Of a stretch of 64,000 nucleotides of DNA, positions 17,047 through 26,052 are shown in pieces; the stretch's first letter is position 1; every line of letters starts with the position of its first letter. Origin of the DNA: Clostridia bacterium (GTDB lineage Bacteria; Bacillota; Clostridia; Oscillospirales; CAG-272). The translations under genes and the position numbers were made by a program. Where the stretch lies: positions 1-64,000 of the forward strand of contig JAFTKO010000029.1 in the NCBI GenBank assembly GCA_017453205.1. The letters are read 5' to 3'. Below the pieces are notes generated by a model that saw only the letters and a list, made by a program, of their open reading frames with translations, was not told where the DNA came from and made no database searches.

Positions 17047-18156
17047 TCATTTTTTCTTTTGAAAAATGTCATTGAGAATGTTTTTGGTGTTCAGCTCTAC
17101 AAGTGCCGCAAGTGTTTTTTGAATGGTCTTGTGTACCTCCGGATCCAAAGGTGTTCCCTTTTTGGTACGCTTGCTTTTGGAAAGTGAGAGCAGGTCGGTC
17201 AAGGTCAAGGCATCATTGGCGGACAAAAGCTGATAGATCGCCTCAGCAAACTGTTCCCTTTGTTCGGGGGACATTTTTTTGATCCATGTGTTCAGCGTTC
17301 GGTCCATCCGTTTACACTCTCCCGTAACATCGGCAAGATGAACAAATGAGCCACCCATGATATTCCATGTAAAGCCGTCGTGTTGGAACAGTCCCGCCTG
17401 ACGGCTTTTGACCACCGTGTAGTTCTCGTCGTGTTCCAAAAGCATTCCCACCACAGAGGATTGCGGGACGATTGATTTGATGATCGGGCGCATTTCAATA
17501 TAATCGGGATTGTTGAGTGTTCCCTCACCAAAGCCGGGACCATCGTTACTCCAAACCTGTGTCAATCGCGGCTTGACCTCTTTTTTGCAGTTGACTGCGG
17601 CGTAAACCGCGAGATTTCCCCCTTTGCTGTGTCCTGTTAAACGGATATCGCCGTCAAAATAGTCTGCCGCATGGTTTAGATACTCCGCGGCGGCAATTTG
17701 TGCGGGAACCGCGGGCAAAAAGCTCATGTTAAAATCCTCTTTCCATCCAACCAAGGTGTCGTCGGTTCCGCGGTAGGCAATCAGCATTGTCCCATCCCCC
17801 GGAAAGAAAGTCATGGCAGAAAACTGCATCTCCTTTTGGGTATCAATTACATTGGTATATGCCCGCATTTCCACATTACGAAAGCGGCGCGTATTTTTGA
17901 CCGTCCGAAACAGCGTGACGATCTGCTTGGGAACAATAACCCCCATCGATATTTTTTTAGGATCCGGATTTTTTGCGAAAAAGGAATTTGCCGCCGCTTT
18001 GATCGGAACCGAGGAGTCTTGATGCGTCTCGGGAACAATTCCTTTTAAGTCCAAGTAGGAAAGCAATGAAAAAATCAAACTGTCAACTTCATTCAGAGGC
18101 GCTTCGGTAAAAGTAAGATCCCCGCGCCATTTGAGATAATCGTACAGCGTTCCCAT
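17047..18156 (-). CDS. Mbeg1-like (DUF2974) alpha/beta-hydrolase
   Basis: 369 aa. The start MGTLYDYLKWRGDLTFTEAP and the region DSLIFSLLSYLDL are typical of the Mbeg1-like/DUF2974 family common in gut Clostridia. The lipase nucleophile elbow is GHSKGGNLAVYAA near 195-207, and AYRGTDDTLVGWKEDFN near 149 resembles the class 3 lipase oxyanion region. A C-terminal helical part follows (about 300-369). No signal peptide, so it is probably cytoplasmic. The substrate is unknown. It lies 35 bp downstream of the DUF1846 gene and is probably co-transcribed with it and the aminopeptidase. Confidence 0.85.
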   Translation of the reverse strand: MGTLYDYLKWRGDLTFTEAPLNEVDSLIFSLLSYLDLKGIVPETHQDSSVPIKAAANSFFAKNPDPKKISMGVIVPKQIVTLFRTVKNTRRFRNVEMRAYTNVIDTQKEMQFSAMTFFPGDGTMLIAYRGTDDTLVGWKEDFNMSFLPAVPAQIAAAEYLNHAADYFDGDIRLTGHSKGGNLAVYAAVNCKKEVKPRLTQVWSNDGPGFGEGTLNNPDYIEMRPIIKSIVPQSSVVGMLLEHDENYTVVKSRQAGLFQHDGFTWNIMGGSFVHLADVTGECKRMDRTLNTWIKKMSPEQREQFAEAIYQLLSANDALTLTDLLSLSKSKRTKKGTPLDPEVHKTIQKTLAALVELNTKNILNDIFQKKK

Positions 18157-18191
18157 AAAGTGAAGCTCAAAACCTCCCTATACAATATTAT

Positions 18192-19679
18192 TTAACAACC
18201 GTGGTAGAGGCGCTTGCTTTCGTAGCAAGGCTCACAAGTCAGATGAATACCGAGTTTTTTCATCGTATTTTCATCATTCTCCGCAAGGATCACCGACGAG
18301 TGCATTTCGCAATGGCGGAGATTGTGCAGCTGTTCCTGTGCCTTGGCGGCAATCGGATCGTCGACAGCGCAAATGGAAAGTGCAATCAAAAGCTCATTCG
18401 GATGTAAACGAGGATTTTTACTTCCAAGGGTGCCGACTTTCAGATTGGTGATCGGTTCCAGAATCTCGGGCGAGATCAAATTGATGCGGTCATCGATATC
18501 GGCAAGCGTTTTCAACGCATTCAACAGAGCCGCAGAGGTAGCCCCCAACAAACGTGAGGTCTTTCCCGTTACGATTCTTCCGTCAGCCAATTCGATTGCC
18601 ACGGCGGGCTTACCTGTCGTTTCCGCCTTTTGTCTTGCCACCTCGGCAACCTTACGGTATTCCACATCGATCCCCGCCGATTGCATGATCAGCTTCAGCT
18701 TTTCGACATCGCGTATATCTCCGCTACCCTTTCTTTGGTTGGAAAGCGCCGTGTAGTAGCGTCTGACAATCTCCATTTTTGCCGCCGCGCAAACCGCCTC
18801 GTCATCATCGATACAATTTCCCGCCATATTCACGCCCATATCCGTAGGCGATTTATAAGGAGATGCACCGTGAATCCGTTGAAACATCGCGTTCAGTACA
18901 GGAAAAATCTCTACATCGCGGTTGTAGTTAACTGCGGTCTTTCCGTAAGCCTCCAAATGGAACGGATCGATCATATTCATATCGTTGAGATCAGCGGTTG
19001 CTGCCTCATACGCGATGTTTACAGGATGCTTGAGTGGAAGATTCCAAATCGGAAATGTTTCAAATTTGGCATAACCCGATTGGATACCGCGTTTATGTTC
19101 ATGATAAATTTGGCTCAAACAGGTTGCCATTTTTCCGCTTCCGGGACCGGGTGCGGTGACCACCACAAGAGAACGTGAGGTCTCGATATAATCGTTTTTG
19201 CCGTATCCCTCGTCACTGACGATATAATCGATGTCGGAAGGATAACCCGGAATGCTGTAATGTCTGTATACACAAACTCCCAAAGACTCCAGTCTCTTTT
19301 GGAACTTGACTGCCGCGGGCTGATCCTGCCAACGTGTTAAAACCACACTGCCGACATACAGACCGAAACTGCGAAATGCATCGATAAGACGTAAAGTGTC
19401 AAGATCATAGGTGATACCGAGATCGCCGCGCACCTTGTTTTTTTCAATATCATTGGCGTTGATCGCGATTACGATTTCGGCTTGATCCTTAAGCTGGATC
19501 AACATTCTGATCTTACTGTCGGGAGAAAATCCCGGAAGAACGCGTGCGGCGTGATAGTCGTCAAACAGCTTGCCGCCAAACTCCAAATAAAGCTTACCGC
19601 CGAACTGTGCAATTCTCTCACGAATGTGCTCCGATTGCATTGCGATATATTTTTCATTGTCAAAGCCTTGTTTATACAT
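18192..19679 (-). CDS. DUF1846 family protein
   Basis: The ATG at 19679 gives 495 aa, the usual length. The frame stays open 282 bases further upstream only by overlapping the aminopeptidase gene. It begins [18 protein letters not shown], which is near-invariant in the family. A glycine-rich loop [15 protein letters not shown] at 176-190 resembles a P-loop, followed by [19 protein letters not shown] and a conserved DMGVNMAG. The family is widespread in Firmicutes and has known structures but, to my knowledge, no settled function. Nucleotide-dependent activity is inference. It lies 26 bp after the aminopeptidase. Confidence 0.93.
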   Translation of the reverse strand: MYKQGFDNEKYIAMQSEHIRERIAQFGGKLYLEFGGKLFDDYHAARVLPGFSPDSKIRMLIQLKDQAEIVIAINANDIEKNKVRGDLGITYDLDTLRLIDAFRSFGLYVGSVVLTRWQDQPAAVKFQKRLESLGVCVYRHYSIPGYPSDIDYIVSDEGYGKNDYIETSRSLVVVTAPGPGSGKMATCLSQIYHEHKRGIQSGYAKFETFPIWNLPLKHPVNIAYEAATADLNDMNMIDPFHLEAYGKTAVNYNRDVEIFPVLNAMFQRIHGASPYKSPTDMGVNMAGNCIDDDEAVCAAAKMEIVRRYYTALSNQRKGSGDIRDVEKLKLIMQSAGIDVEYRKVAEVARQKAETTGKPAVAIELADGRIVTGKTSRLLGATSAALLNALKTLADIDDRINLISPEILEPITNLKVGTLGSKNPRLHPNELLIALSICAVDDPIAAKAQEQLHNLRHCEMHSSVILAENDENTMKKLGIHLTCEPCYESKRLYHGC

Positions 19680-19705
19680 TGTGATTTCCTCTTTCCTGTT
19701 TGTCT

Positions 19706-21025
19706 TTATACGTTCAGACGATAGATGCCGTCTTGAGTGCTTGTCAATGTACTGCTGTAAAATTCTTTCATGGCGCAAAGCAAATATTCGGTATCCGAAA
19801 CGCCCGCACTTTCGTATGCCGAATGCATTGCAAGCTGTGCCATACCGATATCCACGGTAACAAGAGGTACCAAGGTGTTGGAGATACTGCCAAGCGTAGA
19901 GCCGCCCGCCATATCGCTTCGATTGGCAAAATACTGCACGGGAACCTCCGCACGGCGGCAAATTTCCGCAAAGAGAGCCGCAGAAATCCCGTCCGTGGCG
20001 TATTTTTGCGCCGCGTTGGACTTGATGACCACGCCACCGTTGAGCATCGGCGCGTTTTGTGCGTCGCTGAGCTCCGGATGATTGGGGTGCTTGGCATGAC
20101 CGTTGTCGGCGGATACCATCATAGAGGACGCCAACATTTGCCGCTTGTCGGTATGCAAGGCTTCACAAATACGGTCGATCACATCCGAGAGAAACACCGA
20201 TCCCGCGCCCTGTTTAGTGGCACTCCCCGTTTCCTCATTGTCCGCCGCGTAGTAAACGGTAACTGCGCTTTGCGACCACGGTGCGGAAAGAAATCCTTGC
20301 AGGGTTCCGTAAGCACACATCAAGTTATCAATGCGCGGCGCTGAGAAGAACTCCTCCGACGCGCCCCAAATACTTCCTTTGGAACGGCAGACTACATATA
20401 GATCCATTCCGACAATCTGTGTCTCGTTACAATGTAATTCGCTTGCCAACAGTTTTTTCAGAGTTAGCTCCGTTTTTCCTTTTTGTGCAAACAGCGGGAG
20501 CATATCCACCGCGGGATTAAAAGTATACCCCGAATTGACCGTGCGGTTAAGATGGATTGCCACATTGGGGATCAAAAGCAAATCACGGTCGATTTTTACC
20601 GTTTTTGCCGAAAAAACACCGTTTTCATTCACGATCAAGCGACCGGCAAGCGAGAGCGGACGGTCCAACCAGCTTGACAAGATCGTACCTCCGTAGACCT
20701 CGGTGTTCAAACGGACATATTCGTTACAGGAAAGAGTCTCGCAATTATTTTTGAGCTTGAACATCGGCGAGTCCGTATGTGTTGCCGAGATCAAAAAATT
20801 GCATGCCTCATTTTTTGGAATACGGAAGGCAATGATGGAGGATTGGTTTCGGGTAACATAATAACCGCGCCCGGGATGTAACACCCAAGCATCGGTTTCG
20901 TTCAAGCGGACAAATCCCTCTGTGTCCAAGCGTTGTGCAACCGACTCCACCGCGTGAAACGCTGTGGGACTATCCTCGATAAAGGTGATCAATTCTTTTG
21001 TGACCGATATCCTACGTTCTTCCAT
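19706..21025 (-). CDS. apeB: M18 family aminopeptidase
   Basis: Cytosolic zinc aminopeptidase (439 aa, tetrahedral in the family) that removes N-terminal residues, often acidic ones. The ATG at 21025 has GGGGCGGGG 7 bases before it. Zinc ligands and catalytic acids appear as [13 protein letters not shown] near 83, [16 protein letters not shown] near 260, and a C-terminal His region. [16 protein letters not shown] is the family's conserved loop. It has its own promoter (21062-21090) and heads an apparent three-gene unit with DUF1846 and the Mbeg1-like gene. Confidence 0.93.
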   Translation of the reverse strand: MEERRISVTKELITFIEDSPTAFHAVESVAQRLDTEGFVRLNETDAWVLHPGRGYYVTRNQSSIIAFRIPKNEACNFLISATHTDSPMFKLKNNCETLSCNEYVRLNTEVYGGTILSSWLDRPLSLAGRLIVNENGVFSAKTVKIDRDLLLIPNVAIHLNRTVNSGYTFNPAVDMLPLFAQKGKTELTLKKLLASELHCNETQIVGMDLYVVCRSKGSIWGASEEFFSAPRIDNLMCAYGTLQGFLSAPWSQSAVTVYYAADNEETGSATKQGAGSVFLSDVIDRICEALHTDKRQMLASSMMVSADNGHAKHPNHPELSDAQNAPMLNGGVVIKSNAAQKYATDGISAALFAEICRRAEVPVQYFANRSDMAGGSTLGSISNTLVPLVTVDIGMAQLAMHSAYESAGVSDTEYLLCAMKEFYSSTLTSTQDGIYRLNV

Positions 21026-21061
21026 GCTTTTACCCCGCCCCATAAATCAAAATATAAATAT

Positions 21062-21090
21062 ATTATACCATATTAATGCTTTAAAATCAA
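21062..21090 (-). promoter_or_regulatory. Promoter of the aminopeptidase unit
   Basis: Minus strand TTGATT (21090-21085), 17-bp spacer, TATAAT (21067-21062), 37 bp before the ATG. Confidence 0.75.
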
Positions 21091-21140
21091 TCATTTCAAG
21101 CTATGTTTTTTCATTTTTTTCAAGAACAGATCAAATGTCA

Positions 21141-22088
21141 TCATATCAAGCGGTTGCGTTCTCCTCCGTCAAGATAAGAGCGAATATTTTTTGCAATCTC
21201 ATCCAAAAGCCGCATACGGGTCTCATAAGCCCCCCACGCCATATGAGGCGTAAGACAGACATTGGGGAGTGATTTGATTGCTTGGAACGGGTGATCTTTC
21301 GGCATCGGTTCCACGCTGTAAACGTCGATACCGAGTCCGCCGAGCTTCTTGGTTCTCACCGCTTCGGCAAGTGCCGCTTCATCGGTCACCGCGCCGCGCG
21401 CCACGTTGATCACGATCGCAGAGGGTTTCAGCATGGCAATATGTTTGGCATCCAACAGATTTCTGGTAGTATCGCTGAGCGGCGTGTGAATCGAAAGAAT
21501 ATCGGCTTCACGGCAAACCGTATCAAAATCCACACACTCCACACCATCCACGGGTGTGCGCTTGTGAACCAATACACGGCAACCCAAAGCCTCGGCGACT
21601 CTGCCCACCTGTTTTCCGATATTACCATACCCTACGATGCCCCAGGTCTTTCCGGCAATCTCATGACAAACCGGACTGAGGCAGTTGGCTACGCCGCTTG
21701 CGGTATAGGAACCGTTACGAACATAGTTGTTATATTCCTCCAAATGGGTAATCAGCGAAAGTGCCATCGAAACGGTCACCTGTGCCACACACTGTGTGGA
21801 ATATCCCACAACATTGCACACAGCGATTCCTCTTTTTTGACATTCTTTCAGATCCACATTATCATATCCCGTGGCGGTAATACAGATCAAGCGGACCGTT
21901 TGATTTCCATCGAGATTTTGGGCATTGATCTTGACCTTGTTTAAAACCAAAACATCGGTGTCGGAAATGCGTTCCTTTACCTGTTCGGGTGCTGTTTTGG
22001 GATAAATTTTCACTTCCCCAAATTGCAAAAACGCATCGGTGGAAAGGTCCTCGCCCAAGGTTGCTGCATCCAAAAAAGTGATTTTCAT
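21141..22088 (-). CDS. D-isomer-specific 2-hydroxyacid dehydrogenase
   Basis: NAD-dependent enzyme of the glycerate/hydroxypyruvate/phosphoglycerate dehydrogenase superfamily. The ATG at 22088 gives 315 aa, with GGAG upstream. Longer frames are hydrophobic and unlike the family. NAD loop GYGNIGKQVGRVAEALG near 150, HTPLSDTTRNLLD near 203, catalytic Arg in INVARGAVTDEAAL near 229, Asp in GGLGIDVYSVEP near 253, and the catalytic His in LTPHMAWGAYETR near 281. The substrate cannot be fixed from sequence. Single gene with its own promoter. Confidence 0.92.
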   Translation of the reverse strand: MKITFLDAATLGEDLSTDAFLQFGEVKIYPKTAPEQVKERISDTDVLVLNKVKINAQNLDGNQTVRLICITATGYDNVDLKECQKRGIAVCNVVGYSTQCVAQVTVSMALSLITHLEEYNNYVRNGSYTASGVANCLSPVCHEIAGKTWGIVGYGNIGKQVGRVAEALGCRVLVHKRTPVDGVECVDFDTVCREADILSIHTPLSDTTRNLLDAKHIAMLKPSAIVINVARGAVTDEAALAEAVRTKKLGGLGIDVYSVEPMPKDHPFQAIKSLPNVCLTPHMAWGAYETRMRLLDEIAKNIRSYLDGGERNRLI

Positions 22089-22122
22089 AATTTTTTCTCC
22101 AACTTCATGTAATTTCCTAATC

Positions 22123-22151
22123 AGTATAACCGAAAAAAACGGTTTCGTCAA
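22123..22151 (-). promoter_or_regulatory. Promoter with an inverted repeat in its spacer
   Basis: Minus strand TTGACG (22151-22146), 17-bp spacer, TATACT (22128-22123). The spacer holds AACCG-N7-CGGTT, a symmetric element well placed for a repressor. Confidence 0.65.
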
Positions 22152-22192
22152 GTAAAAGAATGCGAAAAAAAACAAATATTTGCAAAAAAGCC

Positions 22193-22221
22193 TTGAAAAT
22201 CAAGAGGATTTCATATATAAT
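22193..22221 (+). promoter_or_regulatory. Promoter of the ireB-ribF-dacA unit
   Basis: TTGAAA (22193-22198), 17-bp spacer, TATAAT (22216-22221). GGAAAGGAG follows as ribosome binding site for ireB. Confidence 0.85.
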
Positions 22222-22260
22222 AATGGGTAGAGATAAGACAGTTCGGAAAGGAGTGCCTTT

Positions 22261-22506
22261 ATGAACAACGAAAAAATTAACATTCTCTCTCAAGAAGAGC
22301 CCACGACCTCGCGTGAGATCCTGCGCGCGGTGTATGAAGCCATGAGCGAAAAAGGCTACAACCCCATCGGGCAGATCGTCGGTTATCTCCTTTCGGAAGA
22401 TCCGACTTACATCACCAACTACAAAAATGCCCGTGCTCTCATCCGTAAAATCGACCGTGATGAGCTGATGGGTGAGCTGGTGAAAAACTATTTGGAGTTG
22501 AATTGA
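22261..22506 (+). CDS. ireB: IreB family regulatory phosphoprotein (UPF0297)
   Basis: 81 aa, family length. Conserved [39 protein letters not shown] and [19 protein letters not shown], cut here into parts: [36 protein letters not shown]. IreB is a substrate of the PASTA kinase IreK in Enterococcus and affects cephalosporin tolerance. In Firmicutes it usually sits by the RNase/ruvX (yqgF) and alaS genes. Here the neighbour is ribF, 3 bp downstream. Confidence 0.93.
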   Translation: MNNEKINILSQEEPTTSREILRAVYEAMSEKGYNPIGQIVGYLLSEDPTYITNYKNARALIRKIDRDELMGELVKNYLELN

Positions 22507-22509
22507 CGA

Positions 22510-23439
22510 ATGTCGCTTTTAAAATGTATTTCCCTGTCTGACGGCAGTGTTGTTTCACCGCCCTCCGCAAGTGTGGTATGTCTCGGCAACTTTGACGGTG
22601 TTCATTTGGCGCACCGCGCGTTGATGCAGGAGGCTTTGCTGCTCCGCAAAAAAAACTTTCCGGATGCGGTTTGCGGGGTGTTCTGCTTTTCAAACCCGTC
22701 GTCGGATTATCTTTCCCCCGCACAGCCCGCACATCTGTCTACCTTGGAGCAAAAAGCCGAAATCTTTGCCCAAATCGGTATGGAATATCTCTTTCTTACC
22801 CATTTTCCCGATGTTCAAGCCTTGACTCCTGCAGTGTTTGTCAAAGAAATTTTGCAAAATCAATGCCACTGTGTCGCGGCGGTTTGCGGTTTTAATTATC
22901 GGTTCGGGAAAAGCGGCGGCGGGAATCCCGAAACCTTACAAAAGCTTTTGGACGCGCCGGTTTCGGTACAGAATGAGATCTGTTTGAACGGTAAAACCGT
23001 CAGTTCTACCGAGATCCGTCGTTTGCTGACCGACGGACAGGCCGAGGAAGCCGCTACTCTTTTGACAAGACCTTACAGCTTTACGGCAGAGGTGGTGCAC
23101 GGAAAATCGCTTGGACATACCATCGGAGTTCCGACGGTCAACCAATACTTTCCCCAAAAAATGCTGATCCCGCGGCACGGCGTTTATATCACTGATTGTA
23201 AGATCGACGGCAAAATATACCGCGGGGTGTCCAATGTCGGCGTGCATCCGACCGTGGACAACGACGCCCGCGTTAACTGCGAAACCCATTTATTGGATCT
23301 TTCGCAGGATCTTTACGGGAAACGCATCCAAATTTGCTTTTTAAAGTTTTTACGCCCCGAGAAAAAGTTTGACTCCCTCGATGCCTTGTGCAAACAATTA
23401 CAAGCCGATATCCGGGCGGCAAAAAGCTATTTATCTTGA
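22510..23439 (+). CDS. ribF: Bifunctional riboflavin kinase / FAD synthetase
   Basis: Makes FMN and then FAD. 309 aa, normal. N-terminal nucleotidyltransferase with CLGNFDGVHLAHRALM near 26-41 (the H-x-x-H nucleotide motif) and FNYRFGKSGGGN near 129. C-terminal flavokinase with GKSLGHTIGVPTVNQYF near 199 (the conserved G-x-P-T-x-N) and GVSNVGVHPTVD near 240. The start is ATG 3 bp after ireB, so the two are coupled. Confidence 0.95.
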   Translation: MSLLKCISLSDGSVVSPPSASVVCLGNFDGVHLAHRALMQEALLLRKKNFPDAVCGVFCFSNPSSDYLSPAQPAHLSTLEQKAEIFAQIGMEYLFLTHFPDVQALTPAVFVKEILQNQCHCVAAVCGFNYRFGKSGGGNPETLQKLLDAPVSVQNEICLNGKTVSSTEIRRLLTDGQAEEAATLLTRPYSFTAEVVHGKSLGHTIGVPTVNQYFPQKMLIPRHGVYITDCKIDGKIYRGVSNVGVHPTVDNDARVNCETHLLDLSQDLYGKRIQICFLKFLRPEKKFDSLDALCKQLQADIRAAKSYLS

Positions 23440-23457
23440 AAAAGGAGTGTGATACAT

Positions 23458-24819
23458 TTGCAAACAAAGCGCAACCTTGCGCGTTTTCTCCTTTTGTTGC
23501 TTTCCGCGGTCACACTTTTTTCATGCATTCCCGCCAATGCGGAGGAGGTAACACTTCCCTCGGTTGATGAGGCAACGGCGGTTTATTTTTATCATATGGA
23601 AAGCGGTTCGCTGATCTGTTCCAAAAATACCGATACACAAATCAGCGCGGGCTCTGCAGTAAAGGTGCTTGCGGGTTTGATTGCTTGTGAGCAGTTGGAA
23701 AGTCGACTGCAGGAAAGTATTTCCGTAACTTCCGATATGGTTGCCAATTCATCGGGGTATCGGCTAAAGCTCGAGGCGGGCGATGTGTTGACAGTGGAAC
23801 AATTGTTATATGCGGCGATTTGCGGCAGTTATAACGATGCGTATGATGTTTTGTCTTTTGTTCTTGCGGACAGCAAATCCGAGTTTGCAGAACAAATGAA
23901 TACTCGGGCCCGAGAACTTGGCGCCCAAAGCACGACCTGTACCGATCCGAGCGGAATTGATGACAGCTCCTTTACCACCGTATCGGATATGGCAAAAATC
24001 GCACTTGCGGCATATCAAAACGAGTTATATATGAAGATCAGCAGTACGGCGAGATACGCGATTTCCGAAACTTCTGATTTGGCTGTAAATACGATTGCCA
24101 ACCGCAATGCGCTGATCTATTCGGGAACCACCACACAGTATTACAATGCAAAATGTCGCGGAATGAGCGCAGGCTACACTGAGCGAGGCGGCAGTTGCGT
24201 AATTACAACGGCAACCAACGGCAAGGAAAGCTACCTTTGTATTGTAATGGGGGCAATCGATACCGATGAGACCAATTATGGTTATGAGATTGCCAACCGT
24301 CTGATCGATTGGGTTTACAAAACCTATACTTATATGGAAGTGATCACCGCTGAAACGGTGATTTGCAAGCTTCCCGTAACCGTATCGGACTTGACAACCG
24401 AGGTGGAGGTCAAAACAGACACCTCGCTTTCCTGTTATCTGCCCGCAGGACTTGAGATTGGAAAAGAGATCACTTACAGTATACGACTCATGTACACCTC
24501 ATTGGAGGCTCCTGTAACCGAAGGTACACTCGTCGGCTATGTCGCAGTTCTATGGGAAGGCAAAACCTTGGGGACGGTTCCCCTGTACACTGCGGGTGCT
24601 GCCGAGCGTAGCGGTTTTATCAGCGGATTAAAAAACATTCAAGCACTGACACAAAGTCGGGTGTTTTGCGCGGGTGCGATCTTCTTTATTTTGGGATTGA
24701 TCGCATGGATCACCACCGAATATGTCATCATTGTTCGTAAACGCCATAAATGGGATAAATATTTCAGCCAAAAAATGAGTCCGCCTCCGATATCCCTAAC
24801 AAAAAAGAAAAGAAAGTAA
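23458..24819 (+). CDS. D-alanyl-D-alanine carboxypeptidase-like protein (S11, PBP5 type) with altered third motif
   Basis: I chose the TTG at 23458, 10 bases after AGGAG, giving 453 aa. A GTG at 23449 is too close to the ribosome binding site. Signal peptide: basic start, LLLLLSAVTLFSC, cleavage near ANA-EE at 28. Active-site motifs are SAVK (S66, K69) and SYN (124-126). The third motif, K-T-G in the family, reads S-A-G (MSAGYTERGGSC). The C-terminal part is a beta domain followed by a membrane helix near 405-430 and a basic tail, so the protein is anchored outside. The missing Lys makes carboxypeptidase activity uncertain. Ends at a terminator that overlaps its stop codon. Confidence 0.85.
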   Translation: MQTKRNLARFLLLLLSAVTLFSCIPANAEEVTLPSVDEATAVYFYHMESGSLICSKNTDTQISAGSAVKVLAGLIACEQLESRLQESISVTSDMVANSSGYRLKLEAGDVLTVEQLLYAAICGSYNDAYDVLSFVLADSKSEFAEQMNTRARELGAQSTTCTDPSGIDDSSFTTVSDMAKIALAAYQNELYMKISSTARYAISETSDLAVNTIANRNALIYSGTTTQYYNAKCRGMSAGYTERGGSCVITTATNGKESYLCIVMGAIDTDETNYGYEIANRLIDWVYKTYTYMEVITAETVICKLPVTVSDLTTEVEVKTDTSLSCYLPAGLEIGKEITYSIRLMYTSLEAPVTEGTLVGYVAVLWEGKTLGTVPLYTAGAAERSGFISGLKNIQALTQSRVFCAGAIFFILGLIAWITTEYVIIVRKRHKWDKYFSQKMSPPPISLTKKKRK

Positions 24820-24850
24820 AGGGATATTTTGCGAAATCTCTTTACTTTCT
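24811..24850 (+). terminator. Terminator overlapping the dacA-like stop
   Basis: 15-bp stem (24811-24825 and 24836-24850, one G-U pair) with a T-rich tail. The stop codon at 24817-24819 is in the left arm, and the right arm also carries the -35 of the next promoter. Confidence 0.7.
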
Positions 24851-24869
24851 TCTTGTTTTCGTGTATAAT
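24841..24869 (+). promoter_or_regulatory. Promoter of the DUF6472 gene
   Basis: TTTACT (24841-24846), 17-bp spacer, TATAAT (24864-24869). AGGAGG lies 8-10 bases before the ATG at 24909. Confidence 0.65.
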
Positions 24870-24908
24870 AAAAGCGGCGAAAAACAATAAAAACAGGAGG
24901 GATGATAC

Positions 24909-25106
24909 ATGGAAACCGCCAAAAAGAAAAACAGTGTCACTTGTGAGACCTGCGTCTTTTACGACTACGAAGAGGATTTTGACAGTTATACCTGTAGAAT
25001 GAATTTGGATCAGGATGAAATGGGATACTTCCTGTCGGGACAAACGAGATCGTGTCCCTACTACCGCTATTACGACGAATACAAAAGCGTGCAAAAACAA
25101 ATTTGA
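24909..25106 (+). CDS. DUF6472 family small Cys protein
   Basis: 65 aa. Four cysteines in the pattern CETCVFYDYEEDFDSYTC near 12-29 and SCPYYRYYDEYKSVQKQI at the C-terminus match the DUF6472 family seen in Clostridia. Likely a small zinc or other metal knuckle (C12, C15, C29, C49). The function is unknown. AGGAGG ribosome binding site, own promoter and terminator. Strongly acidic overall. Confidence 0.8.
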   Translation: METAKKKNSVTCETCVFYDYEEDFDSYTCRMNLDQDEMGYFLSGQTRSCPYYRYYDEYKSVQKQI

Positions 25107-25113
25107 TAAAAAT

Positions 25114-25145
25114 GAGTGTCGAGCGATAAACCCGACACTCGTTTT
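25114..25145. terminator. Bidirectional terminator
   Basis: GAGTGTCG (25114-25121) and CGACACTC (25133-25140) with T runs on both sides, between convergent DUF6472 and AraC genes. Confidence 0.8.
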
Positions 25146-25897
25146 TATTGCTTTTCCGCCTTCCAATAAGCCGGACTGATGCCAAAACGCCTTTTAAACA
25201 TTTTTGAAAAGTTGGATGAGTCCTCATAACCGCAAAGGTGTGCGGCCTCTTCCACGGAGAACCCCTGCTCCAACCGATGCTGTGCCTCCTCCATACGAAC
25301 CGAAATCAAATAATCCTGTATGGTCTGCCCCGTTTTTTCTTTAAACAATCGGGAAAGATAACGGCGGTCAAGATTCATTTTATCGGCAATTTCCTCTACG
25401 CGCAAGGGTTGCATATACAGTGCGCGAATGTGATCTTTTACACGCCGCACATAATGATTGTGTCCCTTTTTTCCGCCAAACAGTTCGGCATACAAATGAA
25501 ACAGCTGTCCCGCAACCAAATATTCCCGCATCGGTGTATCTCCCAACAAAAGGATCTCCCGAATGATACCCGCCGGAAATTGGATAACGGGCGGTAACTC
25601 GGCAAATTTTTTGGAAAGCTCTCCGTCAAACGCGATCCATTGATATCTCCACGGCTCTTGTATATCCGCGGTATAGGTGACGATCTCATCCGGGTGGATC
25701 AAAAAAGCTTCACCGGCGTGAACAGGATAAGCGTTGCCATACTTATACACGGTTCCCTTCCCTGCCGAAACATAGTGGATGAGCGTATAATTTCTGATAT
25801 AAGGACCAAAGGAATGTCCCGGCATACAATCTTCAAAGCCAAAGAACAGTGGGTTCAAATCTTTGAAATGTCGATTGACATAAATAAATTCATTCAT
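25145..25897 (-). CDS. AraC family transcriptional regulator
   Basis: The ATG at 25897 (250 aa) follows AGAGG by 5 bases. The first in-frame ATG 15 bases upstream overlaps that site. N-terminal cupin-type sensor with GHSFGPYIRNYTLIHYVSAG, KYGNAYPVHAGEAFLIHPDE and EPWRYQWIAFDG, as in regulators of sugar use. C-terminal double helix-turn-helix: EEIADKMNLDRRYLSRLFKE and VEEAAHLCGYEDSSNFSKMF. It is divergent from the GH4 glycosidase and probably its activator in response to the sugar. Two AGTTACA repeats lie in the intergenic region. Confidence 0.92.
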   Translation of the reverse strand: MNEFIYVNRHFKDLNPLFFGFEDCMPGHSFGPYIRNYTLIHYVSAGKGTVYKYGNAYPVHAGEAFLIHPDEIVTYTADIQEPWRYQWIAFDGELSKKFAELPPVIQFPAGIIREILLLGDTPMREYLVAGQLFHLYAELFGGKKGHNHYVRRVKDHIRALYMQPLRVEEIADKMNLDRRYLSRLFKEKTGQTIQDYLISVRMEEAQHRLEQGFSVEEAAHLCGYEDSSNFSKMFKRRFGISPAYWKAEKQ

Positions 25898-25929
25898 ATT
25901 ACCTCTTTTCAAAGAAATCCCCCCTTTAT

Positions 25930-25965
25930 AGTTACATTATACCATATTTCAGTTACACTTTGCAA
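25930..25965 (-). promoter_or_regulatory. AraC promoter with AGTTACA direct repeats
   Basis: Minus strand TTGCAA (25965-25960), 18-bp spacer, TATAAT (25941-25936). AGTTACA occurs at 25930-25936 and 25951-25957, 21 bp apart (two helical turns) in direct orientation, as AraC-type dimers often bind. Confidence 0.6.
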
Positions 25966-25988
25966 TAGATTTTCAAAAAAAAATATGC

Positions 25989-25994
25989 TATAAT
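25989..25994 (+). promoter_or_regulatory. -10 box of the GH4 gene
   Basis: Perfect TATAAT. At 17 bp upstream is TAGATT, a weak -35, which fits a promoter that needs an activator. AGGAG lies 7-11 bp before the ATG at 26053. Confidence 0.6.
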
Positions 25995-26052
25995 ATTTTC
26001 ATACCGATGCAAGACAAATTTGTATCGAAATAAAAAATCAAGGAGATAAACA

